Shown piece by piece: positions 17,199 through 25,923 of a DNA stretch of 64,000 bases (positions are counted from its first letter, which is position 1; the number at the start of each line of letters is the position of its first letter). The notes under the pieces were generated by a model. The model ran no database searches and was not told where the DNA came from. It saw only the letters and a list, made by a program, of their open reading frames with translations. The stretch is from Methylophilus methylotrophus DSM 46235 = ATCC 53528 (GTDB lineage: Bacteria; Pseudomonadota; Gammaproteobacteria; Burkholderiales; Methylophilaceae), in contig NZ_KB905141.1 in assembly GCF_000378225.1 (NCBI RefSeq), positions 635,326-699,325 on the forward strand, written 5' to 3'. Both the position numbers and the translations under genes were made by a program.

Positions 17199-18677
17199 AT
17201 GACGAATAAAATTGATCCATGCACCCTGGTATTGTTTGGCGCGAGTGGCAACCTGGCCCGCGTAAAACTATATCCTGGTTTGTTCAGGCTAGACATGCTG
17301 GGCCGCCTGCCAGATGACATGAAAATTATCGGCGTTGGCCGCCAAGTGGTTGATCTGGACGCCTGGCGTGCAGACATCAAATCCATGCTGGATACCAAGT
17401 TTAAAAAAGGCTATGACCAGAAAGTGTTCGAGCGTTTTATCGCCCGTAACTTCTACCATGCCAACCCGCCGACCGATCCAGATGCTTTCAAAAAACTGAA
17501 AGCGACCCTGAGCGACGAAAAAGTATTCCCGCAGAACCTGGCTTACTTCCTGTCTGTACGTCCCGTTGACTTTGCCCCAGTGGTGGAATCCCTGGCAAAT
17601 GTTGGCCTGACTCAGGAAGACAAATACTGGCGTCGTGTAGTGATCGAGAAACCATTCGGTACTGACCTGCCATCTGCGAAAGAGCTGCAGGCTGCGATCA
17701 CCAAGCACCTCAAAGAAAGCCAAATCTACCGTATCGACCACTACCTGGGTAAATCTGCCTTGCAGAACATTCTGCTGCAACGTTTTACCAATACCGTGTT
17801 AGAGCCGATCTGGAACAATCAGTATATCGACCACGTACAAATCACCAACACCGAAATGCTGGGTGTAGGCGACCGTACACAGTTCTATGACAGCACTGGC
17901 GCATTGCGTGACATGCTACAAAGCCATATTTTGCAAACATTGGCTTTAACCGCCATGGAGCAGCCAAAAGACCTGTCTCCTGAAGGCGTGCGTGATGCGA
18001 AAATCAAATTGCTTGAAGAAATTCGCCCAATTCCAGTTAAAGAGCTGGAAAAACACGCATTCCGTGCACAATACGCTGCTGGCGAAATCAACGGCGAAAA
18101 AGTCCCTGGCTACCTGGAAGAATTAGGCAACAAGGACAGCGTCGTTGAAACCTATGCAGCGTTGAAACTGTTTATCGATAATCCGCGCTGGAAAGGTGTA
18201 CCGTTCTATATCCGTACGGCAAAACGCCTGCACGAAGCCGACACACGCATTTCCATCCGCTTCAAGAAGGCACCTTTGCAAATCAATGACCAGGACCAGA
18301 ACTGGCTCATTATCGGCATCCAGCCTCGCGAGTGTATCAAGCTGGAAATCCAGTCCAAGATTCCTGGCCTGGACGTGCAAACACGTACCATCCAGCTGGA
18401 TGCGGCTAACCGTTGGGATAGCGACGACACCGTAGATGCTTACGAAGCCCTGTTGCTTAACCTGATGCAAGGTGACAACTCCAACTATCTGCATATTTCT
18501 GAAGCTGAAGCCCAATGGCGCCTGGTCGACCCAGTCGTGAAAGCTTGGGCGGAAGACAAGCGCCCTGTGCATCAGTACCCTGCTGGCAGCCGTGATCCGA
18601 TTGAATCCAAAGTGATTTTTGAAGGTGAAGACCAGTTCTGGCGTTACAGCATTGAACTGGGCGGCGACAAGTTTTAG
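17199..18677 (+). CDS. zwf: Glucose-6-phosphate 1-dehydrogenase
   Basis: 492 aa, full length. Rossmann motif GASGNLARVKLYPGLF at residues 13-28 (Asn replaces the more common Asp of GASGDLA). The active-site signature is RIDHYLGKSALQN near residue 178, with EKPFGTD before it. It oxidises glucose-6-P to 6-phosphogluconolactone with NAD(P), supplying Pgl and Gnd. Leader of about 135 bp after the gnd terminator; start ATG 17199. In obligate methylotrophs lacking a full TCA cycle this route is the main energy-yielding oxidation; applying that here is inference. Confidence 0.97.
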   Translation: MTNKIDPCTLVLFGASGNLARVKLYPGLFRLDMLGRLPDDMKIIGVGRQVVDLDAWRADIKSMLDTKFKKGYDQKVFERFIARNFYHANPPTDPDAFKKLKATLSDEKVFPQNLAYFLSVRPVDFAPVVESLANVGLTQEDKYWRRVVIEKPFGTDLPSAKELQAAITKHLKESQIYRIDHYLGKSALQNILLQRFTNTVLEPIWNNQYIDHVQITNTEMLGVGDRTQFYDSTGALRDMLQSHILQTLALTAMEQPKDLSPEGVRDAKIKLLEEIRPIPVKELEKHAFRAQYAAGEINGEKVPGYLEELGNKDSVVETYAALKLFIDNPRWKGVPFYIRTAKRLHEADTRISIRFKKAPLQINDQDQNWLIIGIQPRECIKLEIQSKIPGLDVQTRTIQLDAANRWDSDDTVDAYEALLLNLMQGDNSNYLHISEAEAQWRLVDPVVKAWAEDKRPVHQYPAGSRDPIESKVIFEGEDQFWRYSIELGGDKF

Positions 18678-18756
18678 GCCACGTTGCACCTATCGCTAAA
18701 AATTCATAAATAATTTGCAAATTTAGCAGCTTTTGTTGTTATTATTTGCACTCACT

Positions 18757-18787
18757 AAAAGCGGAGTTTAAACTCCGCTTTTTTCTC
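18757..18787. terminator. Intrinsic terminator after zwf
   Basis: Perfect palindrome GCGGAGTTTAAACTCCGC (18761-18778) flanked by AAA and a T6 run; symmetric enough to act in both directions. Confidence 0.85.
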
Positions 18788-18827
18788 TTTATTACATACG
18801 CTTTAGCGCGAGTGACTGGATATCGGA

Positions 18828-19397
18828 ATGAGCATTAAGTCTGACAAATGGATACGCAGAATGGCTGAACAACACGGCATGATTGAGCCGTTTGAGCCCA
18901 AGCTTGTACGTGAGACCAATGGCCAGAAGATTGTTTCTTATGGCACCTCTTCTTACGGTTACGATATCCGTTGTGCTGACGAATTCCGCGTATTTACCAA
19001 TATCAACAGCACCATAGTTGACCCCAAGCAATTTGACCCGCAGTCGTTTGTCGAGGTCTCCGGCAAAGGCTATTGCGTGATTCCCCCTAACTCATTTGCA
19101 CTGGCGCGCACGGTAGAGTATTTCCGTATTCCTCGCTCTGTACTGACTGTATGCCTCGGCAAGTCGACTTATGCGCGTTGCGGCATTATCGTCAACGTCA
19201 CCCCCTTTGAACCAGAGTGGGAAGGCTATGTCACACTAGAGTTCAGCAACACCACACCGCTACCCGCCAAAATTTATGCTGGCGAAGGCTGTGCGCAAGT
19301 GCTGTTCTTTGAGTCTGATGAAATCTGTGAAACGAGCTACAAAGACCGTGGTGGTAAATACCAGGGTCAAATTGGCGTGACCCTGCCAAAAATATAA
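18828..19397 (+). CDS. dcd: dCTP deaminase
   Basis: 189 aa, standard length. Trimeric cytoplasmic enzyme that deaminates dCTP to dUTP for thymidylate synthesis. Signature regions visible: [48 protein letters not shown] (read as two blocks around the catalytic Glu) and the C-terminal [11 protein letters not shown] loop. Starts [13 protein letters not shown]. It precedes the decarboxylase gene, with a long hairpin between them. Confidence 0.97.
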   Translation: MSIKSDKWIRRMAEQHGMIEPFEPKLVRETNGQKIVSYGTSSYGYDIRCADEFRVFTNINSTIVDPKQFDPQSFVEVSGKGYCVIPPNSFALARTVEYFRIPRSVLTVCLGKSTYARCGIIVNVTPFEPEWEGYVTLEFSNTTPLPAKIYAGEGCAQVLFFESDEICETSYKDRGGKYQGQIGVTLPKI

Positions 19398-19428
19398 CGG
19401 CAACATTGAACAATAACCTGACATTCAC

Positions 19429-19469
19429 CAAGGGCACGGTGCAAAGCAAATGCTTTCTCTGTGCCCTTG
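19429..19469 (+). terminator. Long hairpin between dcd and the decarboxylase gene
   Basis: Perfect 9-bp arms CAAGGGCAC (19429-19437) and GTGCCCTTG (19461-19469), with an inner AAAGCA/TGCTTT stem. The tail is T-rich but interrupted (TGTCTTGATTTT), so it may be a weak terminator or an attenuating leader structure 33 bp before the next start. Confidence 0.5.
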
Positions 19470-19501
19470 TGTCTTGATTTTAGCGGTAAAGGATTTATTG
19501 C

Positions 19502-21748
19502 ATGAAATTTAGATTCCCTATCGTCATTATTGACGAGGACTTCCGCTCCGAGAACTCTTCCGGCCTGGGCATCCGTGTGCTGGCGAAAGCCATCGAAGAT
19601 GAGGGCCTGGAAGTGCTTGGCGTCACCAGCTATGGCGACCTGACCTCTTTCGCCCAGCAGCAAAGCCGTGCATCAGCCTTTATCCTGTCGATTGATGATG
19701 AGGAAATCGTTGAGGAGAAACCGGAAGCCATTGAGCAACTGCGTAACTTTGTGCAGGAAATCCGTTACCGCAACGAGGAAATCCCCATTTTCCTGCATGG
19801 CGAAACCCGTACCAGCCGTCACATCCCTAACGATGTGTTGCGCGAGTTGCACGGCTTTATCCATATGAATGAAGACACGCCTGAGTTTGTGGCGCGCCTG
19901 ATTATCCGCGAAGCCAAAGCCTACCTGGACAGCTTGCCACCGCCCTTCTTCAAGGCACTCACTCATTACGCGGCTGATGGCTCTTATTCATGGCACTGTC
20001 CTGGTCACTCGGGTGGCGTAGCCTTTCTGAAATCCCCAGTCGGGCAGATGTTCCACCAGTTTTTTGGCGAGAACATGCTGCGTGCAGACGTGTGTAATGC
20101 GGTAGATGAATTAGGCCAATTACTGGATCACACCGGCCCGGTGGCCGCTTCTGAGCGCAACGCTGCGCGCATCTACAACTGCGACCATTTGTACTTTGTC
20201 ACTAACGGCACCTCAACATCGAACAAGATTGTCTGGAACTCAACCGTGGCGCCGGGTGATATTGTAGTGGTTGATCGTAACTGCCATAAATCCGTATTGC
20301 ACTCCATCATTATGACGGGTGCCGTGCCCGTGTTCCTGATGCCAACGCGCAACCATTTCGGCATTATCGGGCCTATCCCAAAAAGTGAATTCGCCTGGGA
20401 AAACATCCAGAAAAAGATCGCACGCAACCCGTTTGCCACCGACAAAAATGCCAAGCCACGCGTGCTGACCATTACACAGTCCACCTATGATGGCGTGTTG
20501 TATAACGTGGAAGAAATCAAGGAAATGCTGGATGGCAAAATTGACACCCTGCACTTTGACGAAGCCTGGTTGCCACATGCGACCTTCCATGACTTTTATG
20601 GTGACTACCATGCGATTGGCGCTGACCGCCCACGCTGTAAAGAATCCATGGTGTTCTCCACCCAGTCCACGCACAAACTATTGGCAGGCCTAAGCCAGGC
20701 CTCGCAGATTCTGGTACAGGATGCCGACCAGAACCGCCTGGACCGTGACGTGTTCAACGAAGCCTATTTGATGCACACCTCCACCAGCCCGCAATATTCA
20801 ATTATTGCCAGCTGCGACGTCGCTGCTGCCATGATGGAAGCCCCTGGTGGCACCGCCCTGGTAGAAGAATCCCTCAAAGAAGCGTTGGACTTCCGCCGCG
20901 CCATGCGCAAGGTCGACGAAGAATGGGGCACAGACTGGTGGTTTAAAGTCTGGGGTCCAACTGACCTGTCCGAAGACGGCCTGGAAGAACGTGACGCGTG
21001 GATGCTCAAAGCCAATGAACGCTGGCATGGCTTCGGCAACCTGGCCGAAGGCTTTAACATGCTGGATCCGATCAAAGCCACCATCATCACCCCAGGACTA
21101 GACGTAGAAGGCGACTTTTCCGATGAATTCGGCATCCCCGCTGCCATTGTCACCAAGTACCTGGCTGAACACGGTGTGATCGTTGAAAAAACCGGTTTAT
21201 ACTCATTCTTTATCATGTTCACCATCGGCATTACCAAAGGCCGCTGGAACACGATGGTGGCCGCGTTACAACAATTTAAAGACGACTACGACAAGAATCA
21301 GCCGCTGTGGAAAGTGCTGCCTGAGTTTGTACAGAAACATCCACGCTATGAACGCGTAGGCCTGAAAGATCTATGCACGCAGATTCATGAAGTTTACAAA
21401 GCTAACGACGTAGCACGCCTGACCACAGAAATGTACCTGTCTGACATGGTGCCAGCCATGAAACCGACCGATGCTTTCTCAAAAATGGCGCATCGCAAAA
21501 TTGAACGCGTAGCCATTGATGACCTCGAAGGCCGCGTCACTGCAGTGCTGTTAACGCCCTATCCGCCAGGCATCCCGTTGCTGATCCCTGGCGAACGCTT
21601 TAACAAAGTCATTGTGAACTACCTCAAGTTTGCGCGCGAGTTTAATGAGAAATTCCCAGGCTTTGAGACGGATAACCATGGATTAGTGAAGCAAATAGTC
21701 GATGGTAAAGCCGTGTATTATGTGGATTGCGTGAAGCAAGAAGATTAA
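19502..21748 (+). CDS. Orn/Lys/Arg decarboxylase (large PLP fold III/I family)
   Basis: 748 aa, matching the large enterobacterial arginine/lysine/ornithine decarboxylases. Domains: N-terminal wing or receiver-like domain (IVIIDEDFRSENSSGLG) to ~140; PLP domain with HCPGHSGG, NGTSTSNKIVWN, LHFDEAWLPHA and the PLP lysine in STQSTHKLLAG near residue 386; C-terminal domain to the end. It decarboxylates a basic amino acid to a diamine or agmatine. Which substrate cannot be decided from motifs; arginine is plausible given the length near AdiA. Translation begins 12 bp after TAAAGGA. A strong terminator follows. Confidence 0.93.
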   Translation: MKFRFPIVIIDEDFRSENSSGLGIRVLAKAIEDEGLEVLGVTSYGDLTSFAQQQSRASAFILSIDDEEIVEEKPEAIEQLRNFVQEIRYRNEEIPIFLHGETRTSRHIPNDVLRELHGFIHMNEDTPEFVARLIIREAKAYLDSLPPPFFKALTHYAADGSYSWHCPGHSGGVAFLKSPVGQMFHQFFGENMLRADVCNAVDELGQLLDHTGPVAASERNAARIYNCDHLYFVTNGTSTSNKIVWNSTVAPGDIVVVDRNCHKSVLHSIIMTGAVPVFLMPTRNHFGIIGPIPKSEFAWENIQKKIARNPFATDKNAKPRVLTITQSTYDGVLYNVEEIKEMLDGKIDTLHFDEAWLPHATFHDFYGDYHAIGADRPRCKESMVFSTQSTHKLLAGLSQASQILVQDADQNRLDRDVFNEAYLMHTSTSPQYSIIASCDVAAAMMEAPGGTALVEESLKEALDFRRAMRKVDEEWGTDWWFKVWGPTDLSEDGLEERDAWMLKANERWHGFGNLAEGFNMLDPIKATIITPGLDVEGDFSDEFGIPAAIVTKYLAEHGVIVEKTGLYSFFIMFTIGITKGRWNTMVAALQQFKDDYDKNQPLWKVLPEFVQKHPRYERVGLKDLCTQIHEVYKANDVARLTTEMYLSDMVPAMKPTDAFSKMAHRKIERVAIDDLEGRVTAVLLTPYPPGIPLLIPGERFNKVIVNYLKFAREFNEKFPGFETDNHGLVKQIVDGKAVYYVDCVKQED

Positions 21749-21760
21749 ATTTTTAGTTTC

Positions 21761-21795
21761 ACTCAGCAGTTTTTCTACTGAGTTTTATTTTTTTG
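21761..21795 (+). terminator. Intrinsic terminator after the decarboxylase gene
   Basis: ACTCAGCAG / CTACTGAGT stem around a T5 loop, followed by TTTTATTTTTTT. A second perfect 10-bp hairpin, AAAGGCAACC-taat-GGTTGCCTTT, lies at 21807-21830 without a T-run. Confidence 0.85.
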
Positions 21796-21850
21796 TGAAC
21801 TTCACCAAAGGCAACCTAATGGTTGCCTTTGCTATTTATACAGTACTCTG

Positions 21851-22557
21851 TTTCGCCTGTAGGCGAGTTACTTTCTGTTGCTTGCCCCACAGAAAGTAAC
21901 CACAACTAACAAAGTGTTGCGGCATAGGCTAACCTTCAGGTTAAGCCACGCAGTGGCGGCCGAAGCCAAAGAGGACGGCACCCAGCCATCACGGCCTGAC
22001 GAATCCCTTGCCTTGCTCAACCCAAGGCTTTCATCCGTTGCTTTGCTGTACTTAGCGTAAGCGGTCACGAAATTGGCTAAGGTCGCTATGCGTAACATCG
22101 CTACGCGAGTTTGCCTACGTCGCAACACTGTGTTAGTTGTCGCCCTAGCAGCATGCAAACACCGCAAGCTGCCGCGGAGCTCAGATAGCCGCTCTCTTCT
22201 CCCTTACTTTGTTCCCCCTACTCAGCGTGATGGGATGGGATTCATCTCGCCAAACTGACAACGTAGAAATTTGGAAGGTGAAAAACTCAAATTCTTGCTT
22301 TTTAGCCCACAAACGCAGGCGCTCATGAGGTTTCGGGCCCCTATCTGCCGCGCCGAGTAGCGCAGCCAAAAGAAGGAAAAAGGGAGCGACTGTCCGAGTC
22401 CCGCAGCAGCTCACGTATTGTGTGAGCTGCCAGGTCGAGTTTCGTGACCGCTTGTTTTGGTGAGCAACGCAGGGAACAAGCGGAAGCTAGGGTGTCTTGT
22501 TCTTTGCCTTCTTTCTTATGGACAAGCATAAGAAAGAATGGTCGCCTAAAGGCGAAA
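21851..22557. repeat. ~707-bp non-coding element with hairpin-bearing terminal inverted repeats
   Basis: Both ends carry the same composite structure in opposite orientation. Left: TCGCC-tgta-GGCGA, then a perfect 12-bp hairpin GTTACTTTCTGT / ACAGAAAGTAAC (21867-21900). Right: a perfect 12-bp hairpin TTCTTTCTTATG / CATAAGAAAGAA (22509-22538), then TCGCC-taaa-GGCGA (22542-22555). Inside, AAGCGGTCACGAAA (22059-22072) is exactly inverted at 22440-22453, and GCAGCTCAC / GTGAGCTGC forms a hairpin at 22406-22430. No ORF above about 77 codons and none with a recognisable product. No transposase. It resembles intergenic repeat families seen in many Proteobacteria, but copy number cannot be tested here. 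Confidence 0.7.
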
Positions 22558-22925
22558 TAAAGACTTTATCCATCTAGGAGCACACTCAAAACTAAACCAT
22601 AGACTGCTCAAGCAAAGAGAAGTAATTCGCCTACCGGCGAAAAAGGAATGTGGATTTCCAAATAACATCTACGAGGAGTTGCAGTAAGTATGGCAGTCAC
22701 TCTTGATTCAGCTAAACTTTCACCTGATCTGGATTCCGGCCTCCGCCGGAATGACCACTTACTGCTTAACGCGCTGCTTTCGCATAAACAAGCCGTTCCG
22801 CAGGCGCAGCACATACTCTGCTCACACTATGCCTGAATGACGAAAAACTCGACTACCTTCAATTTAGATTAAGCATGGTTAAAAGAAGAACTTTAATCTT
22901 TTTCCATCAATCAATAACATCCTGA
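22558..22925. other. Remainder of the gene-free island between the decarboxylase gene and folA
   Basis: No credible gene. It holds a lone TTCGCC-tacc-GGCGAA hairpin (22626-22641), like the ends of the neighbouring element, and a REP-like hairpin described separately. The island totals about 1.18 kb in otherwise dense coding sequence. Confidence 0.55.
22733..22752. repeat. REP-like hairpin
   Basis: ATTCCGGC-ctcc-GCCGGAAT followed by GACC, a perfect 8-bp stem. Closely resembles the short dispersed palindromes found between genes in many beta- and gammaproteobacteria. Only one clear copy occurs in this window. Confidence 0.55.
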
Positions 22926-23408
22926 TCAGCGTCGCTGATACACCATATCACTATAATGCAACCCATTCACCGAGGTATGCCCTTCCTCACTCACCAACTC
23001 CCAGTCATGCATCTCCATCTCCGGAAAAAACGCATCCCCACCCACATGCGCATAGACACGCGTAATGTATAGCCGCGTGACATAAGGCAATCCTTGCGCA
23101 TACATTTCTGCCCCACCGATCAAAAACGGCTCATCATCACCAGCACACGCAATCAGCGCCTCAGGCAATGAGTGCACCACCTTCGCGCCTTCCACGGTAT
23201 ATTCAGTATCGCGTGTGACAATCACGGTTGTGCGCCCCGGCAACAACCGCCCCAATGATTCATAGGTTTTGCGGCCCATGATAATGTGGTGCCCCATGGT
23301 GAGCTGCTTGAAACGCTTGAGGTCTTCAGGCAAATGCCAGGGGAGCTGGTTATTGTGGCCAATCACACGGTTATCCGCGTGAGCAACGATGAGCGAAAGG
23401 GCTTGCAT
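22926..23408 (-). CDS. folA: Dihydrofolate reductase
   Basis: 160 aa, standard chromosomal type. Reduces dihydrofolate to tetrahydrofolate with NADPH in the cytoplasm. Motifs: LIVAHADNRVIGHNNQLPWHLPEDLKRFK (read in two halves: cofactor/Met20 loop IGHNNQLPWHLPEDL with the active-site acidic residue, then RFKQLT), HHIIMGRKTYESLG, LPGRTTVIVTR and FLIGGAEMY. Its start is 11 bp after the upstream peroxiredoxin stop, so the two are probably one transcript. Start ATG 23408. Confidence 0.97.
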   Translation of the reverse strand: MQALSLIVAHADNRVIGHNNQLPWHLPEDLKRFKQLTMGHHIIMGRKTYESLGRLLPGRTTVIVTRDTEYTVEGAKVVHSLPEALIACAGDDEPFLIGGAEMYAQGLPYVTRLYITRVYAHVGGDAFFPEMEMHDWELVSEEGHTSVNGLHYSDMVYQRR

Positions 23409-23419
23409 GGAAATCTTCT

Positions 23420-23959
23420 TTAAAAAGCTGACAGGCGTTTGAGGTCACTGATAATGGCCTTGCTATGACCATCCGGGTTAACGTTGCTGTACATCTGCGC
23501 CACCATGCCTTGGGGGTCAATCACGAATGTCATGCGTTTGGCCGCCTGGAACACCACCAGGTTAAACAAGGCACCATAGGCGTCAGCCACCTGCCCATTG
23601 CTATCGGCCAGGATGGGGAAGGATAATCGATGCTTTTGCGCAAACTGGGCGTGACTTGCAACCGTGTCTACACTGATACCAACCACCTCAGCGCCGAGCG
23701 CGCGAATTTGCTGGATATCATCCCGGAACTGGCAGGCCTCCCGCGTGCATCCCGGCGTATCATCCTTGGGATAAAAATACAGCACCAGCCATTTACCTTG
23801 CCAGTCAGACAAACTGCGCATATTGCCATCCGCATCCGGTAATTTGAAATCCGGGGCCTTCATGCCAACAGTGACGCGGGTGGACGGCTGCTGGTATTGG
23901 CGGTAGCCCCAGATGGCCAGCCACAGCAAAAGTCCGTACATGATCAGTTTGATCAGCAT
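23420..23959 (-). CDS. Bcp-type peroxiredoxin with an N-terminal membrane anchor
   Basis: 179 aa. Residues 3-20 (IKLIMYGLLLWLAIWGY) form a hydrophobic segment that could be an uncleaved anchor, leaving the thioredoxin-fold domain outside the cytoplasmic membrane. The catalytic motif is DDTPGCTREACQFRD: peroxidatic Cys with a second Cys five residues later, as in atypical 2-Cys Bcp/PrxQ enzymes. Other features: VGMKAPDFKLPDADGN and TFVIDPQGMVAQMY. It reduces hydroperoxides with thiol donors. Most Bcp proteins are ~155 aa and soluble, so the anchor is the odd feature. Confidence 0.92.
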   Translation of the reverse strand: MLIKLIMYGLLLWLAIWGYRQYQQPSTRVTVGMKAPDFKLPDADGNMRSLSDWQGKWLVLYFYPKDDTPGCTREACQFRDDIQQIRALGAEVVGISVDTVASHAQFAQKHRLSFPILADSNGQVADAYGALFNLVVFQAAKRMTFVIDPQGMVAQMYSNVNPDGHSKAIISDLKRLSAF

Positions 23960-24091
23960 TCGATTTTCCTTCTCTACAACAGATTTATGACATTCAGGTC
24001 GTTGACGCTTACAGCTGCTTATTGTACCTTAATCCGCCATCAGTCATTTTAAGGTCATCCGCAATCGTTTGAAGGTTCGCAGTCACTCCCC

Positions 24092-25915
24092 ATGAATAAT
24101 GAAGCCATTGCAAAACTGCTCAAACTGATCGCCGCAGACCCGCAAAAGTGGGACGCCTACCAGAAGCTGGCTGGGCTGATGCTTCAAAATCAGGAGTTTC
24201 ATGCCGCCGAGCAATACCTGTTGCAGGCGATCAGCCTGAAGCCTGACTTAGTGGAGTTGCGTTTGCAACTGGCCAACCTGCATATGCGCACACAGCAGTT
24301 TAAGGCTGCACATGACTGCTATAAACAGGCGATTGCGCTGGATGCCAAACAGGCCAATATTTATTACCTGGATGCGCGTGCGCTGAAAAACCTGGGCCGC
24401 ACGCAGGAGGCCATCTTACGGTTGCGTACGGTGACCAAACTGAATCCGAAGCATATGCAGGCGTTTAGTGAGTGTGCGGATTTAATGCTACAAGCTCAGC
24501 AAGTCGAGCAGGCCGCGGCACTGCTCAGGCAAGCCATTGTGGCACATCCTGAGCATGCCCATTTTCATTACCGTCTTGGCGTGTTATGCCAGCAATTGCA
24601 CGCGACAGATGAGGCGCTGGCATGCATGAACGAGGCGATTAGAATTCAGCCAGACTTTGCAGAAGCTTACCACCAACGTGGACTGATGCTGCAATTACAG
24701 GGGCACAGTCAAGAAGCGCTCAGTAGTTTTAGTCAGGCCATCAGCTACCAGCCTATGCTGCCTGTGCCTTACAACAACCGTGGTGTCATTTTGTGCCAGC
24801 TAGGCAAATATGCCGAGGCCATCAGTGATTTCCGCCAGGCTTTGCAGCTCAATCCCGGCTATGCCTCTGCCTATTGCAATCTGGGCCTGGCACTCTATGA
24901 AAATGGTGAGAGCGACGAGTCTTACCAATGCCTGGGAACGGCCCTGCAACACTCACCTAACCACGCCCAGGCCCGTTATTACCTGAGCATGTTGCAACTG
25001 GCGAGAGGCGAGTATGAAACTGGCTGGACGATGTATGAAGCCCGCTGGCAAATGTTTGCTGACCCACAGCGCCCGGACTTGCGCCTATTATGGCGCGGTA
25101 ACGGCTCGCTGGTTGGTAAAACCATTCTGATCCAGGCAGAAATGACGCTCAGCGATACCTTGCAGTTTTGCCGCTATATCCCCTTGATCAAGGCGTTTAA
25201 GCCTAACCAGATCATCGTCGCTGTGCCTGATGCGCTGTTTGATTTATTCAATGAGTTGTGGGCGCAAGACGCAAGTATTTTTGTGATCCGCCAGGATGGG
25301 CGACCATTGCCTCATTTTGACGTGCATTGCCCCATGCTGAGTTTACCCACCGCCTTTAGCACCCTTCTGGATACCATTCCTGCCGCCCTGCCTTATCTGC
25401 AGATTGCAGAACGGCATCAACAACCCTGGCAGCAATTACTGGGGCCCGCCAGGCGGTTGCGTATCGGCCTGAACTGGTGTGGCGATGCGGGCAATAAATA
25501 TGACGCATTGCGCAGCACTCCCCTGTACCTGATGGCGCCTTTGCTGCATATGGAGGTGGAATGGCATAGCCTGCAAAAAGAATTCAGGCGTGAAGACCAC
25601 ATCATGCTCAAACGGTTTCCGATGCTGGAATGCCACCACCCGGCATTAACAGACTTTACGCAGACTGCCGGGCTGATCATGCAAATGGATCTGGTGATTT
25701 CGGTGGATACCGCTGTGGCGCATTTAGCGGCGGCGTTAGGGAAGCAGGTCTGGCTGTTAGTGCCACACCAGTCTCATTTCCGTTGGTTACAGCAGCGGGA
25801 AGATAGTCCGTGGTATCCAGGCATGCGGCTGTTCCAACAAGGGCCGGAAGAAACCTGGGAACAGGTGATAGACCGCGTTCATCAGGCGATCACTGATCGG
25901 CTTGCAGGGCACTAA
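24092..25915 (+). CDS. TPR protein with C-terminal glycosyltransferase-like domain
   Basis: 607 aa. Residues 1 to ~310 are about nine tetratricopeptide repeats (e.g. AYQKLAGLMLQNQEFHAAEQY, read to 20; AYCNLGLALYENGESDESYQC). The C-terminal ~280 residues look like a GT-B/heptosyltransferase half: RRLRIGLNWCGDAGNKYD, LIMQMDLVISVDTAVAHLAAALGKQVW. This TPR-plus-glycosyltransferase layout recalls the OGT-like or FlbA families of bacteria. No signal peptide, so cytoplasmic. Whether the domain is catalytic or only structural cannot be decided. Divergent from the peroxiredoxin gene. Confidence 0.82.
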   Translation: MNNEAIAKLLKLIAADPQKWDAYQKLAGLMLQNQEFHAAEQYLLQAISLKPDLVELRLQLANLHMRTQQFKAAHDCYKQAIALDAKQANIYYLDARALKNLGRTQEAILRLRTVTKLNPKHMQAFSECADLMLQAQQVEQAAALLRQAIVAHPEHAHFHYRLGVLCQQLHATDEALACMNEAIRIQPDFAEAYHQRGLMLQLQGHSQEALSSFSQAISYQPMLPVPYNNRGVILCQLGKYAEAISDFRQALQLNPGYASAYCNLGLALYENGESDESYQCLGTALQHSPNHAQARYYLSMLQLARGEYETGWTMYEARWQMFADPQRPDLRLLWRGNGSLVGKTILIQAEMTLSDTLQFCRYIPLIKAFKPNQIIVAVPDALFDLFNELWAQDASIFVIRQDGRPLPHFDVHCPMLSLPTAFSTLLDTIPAALPYLQIAERHQQPWQQLLGPARRLRIGLNWCGDAGNKYDALRSTPLYLMAPLLHMEVEWHSLQKEFRREDHIMLKRFPMLECHHPALTDFTQTAGLIMQMDLVISVDTAVAHLAAALGKQVWLLVPHQSHFRWLQQREDSPWYPGMRLFQQGPEETWEQVIDRVHQAITDRLAGH

Positions 25916-25923
25916 TCAGCTGC

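Noticed and set aside
18200-18689. Antisense ORFs within zwf and similar long shadow frames in dnaB and radA
   Set aside because: Long opposite-strand frames are common in this GC-biased coding sequence; none has family motifs.
21868-22529. Short ORFs inside the 0.7-kb element
   Set aside because: All are under about 100 codons on both strands, lack SD sites, and have no recognisable domains; the hairpin architecture explains the sequence better.
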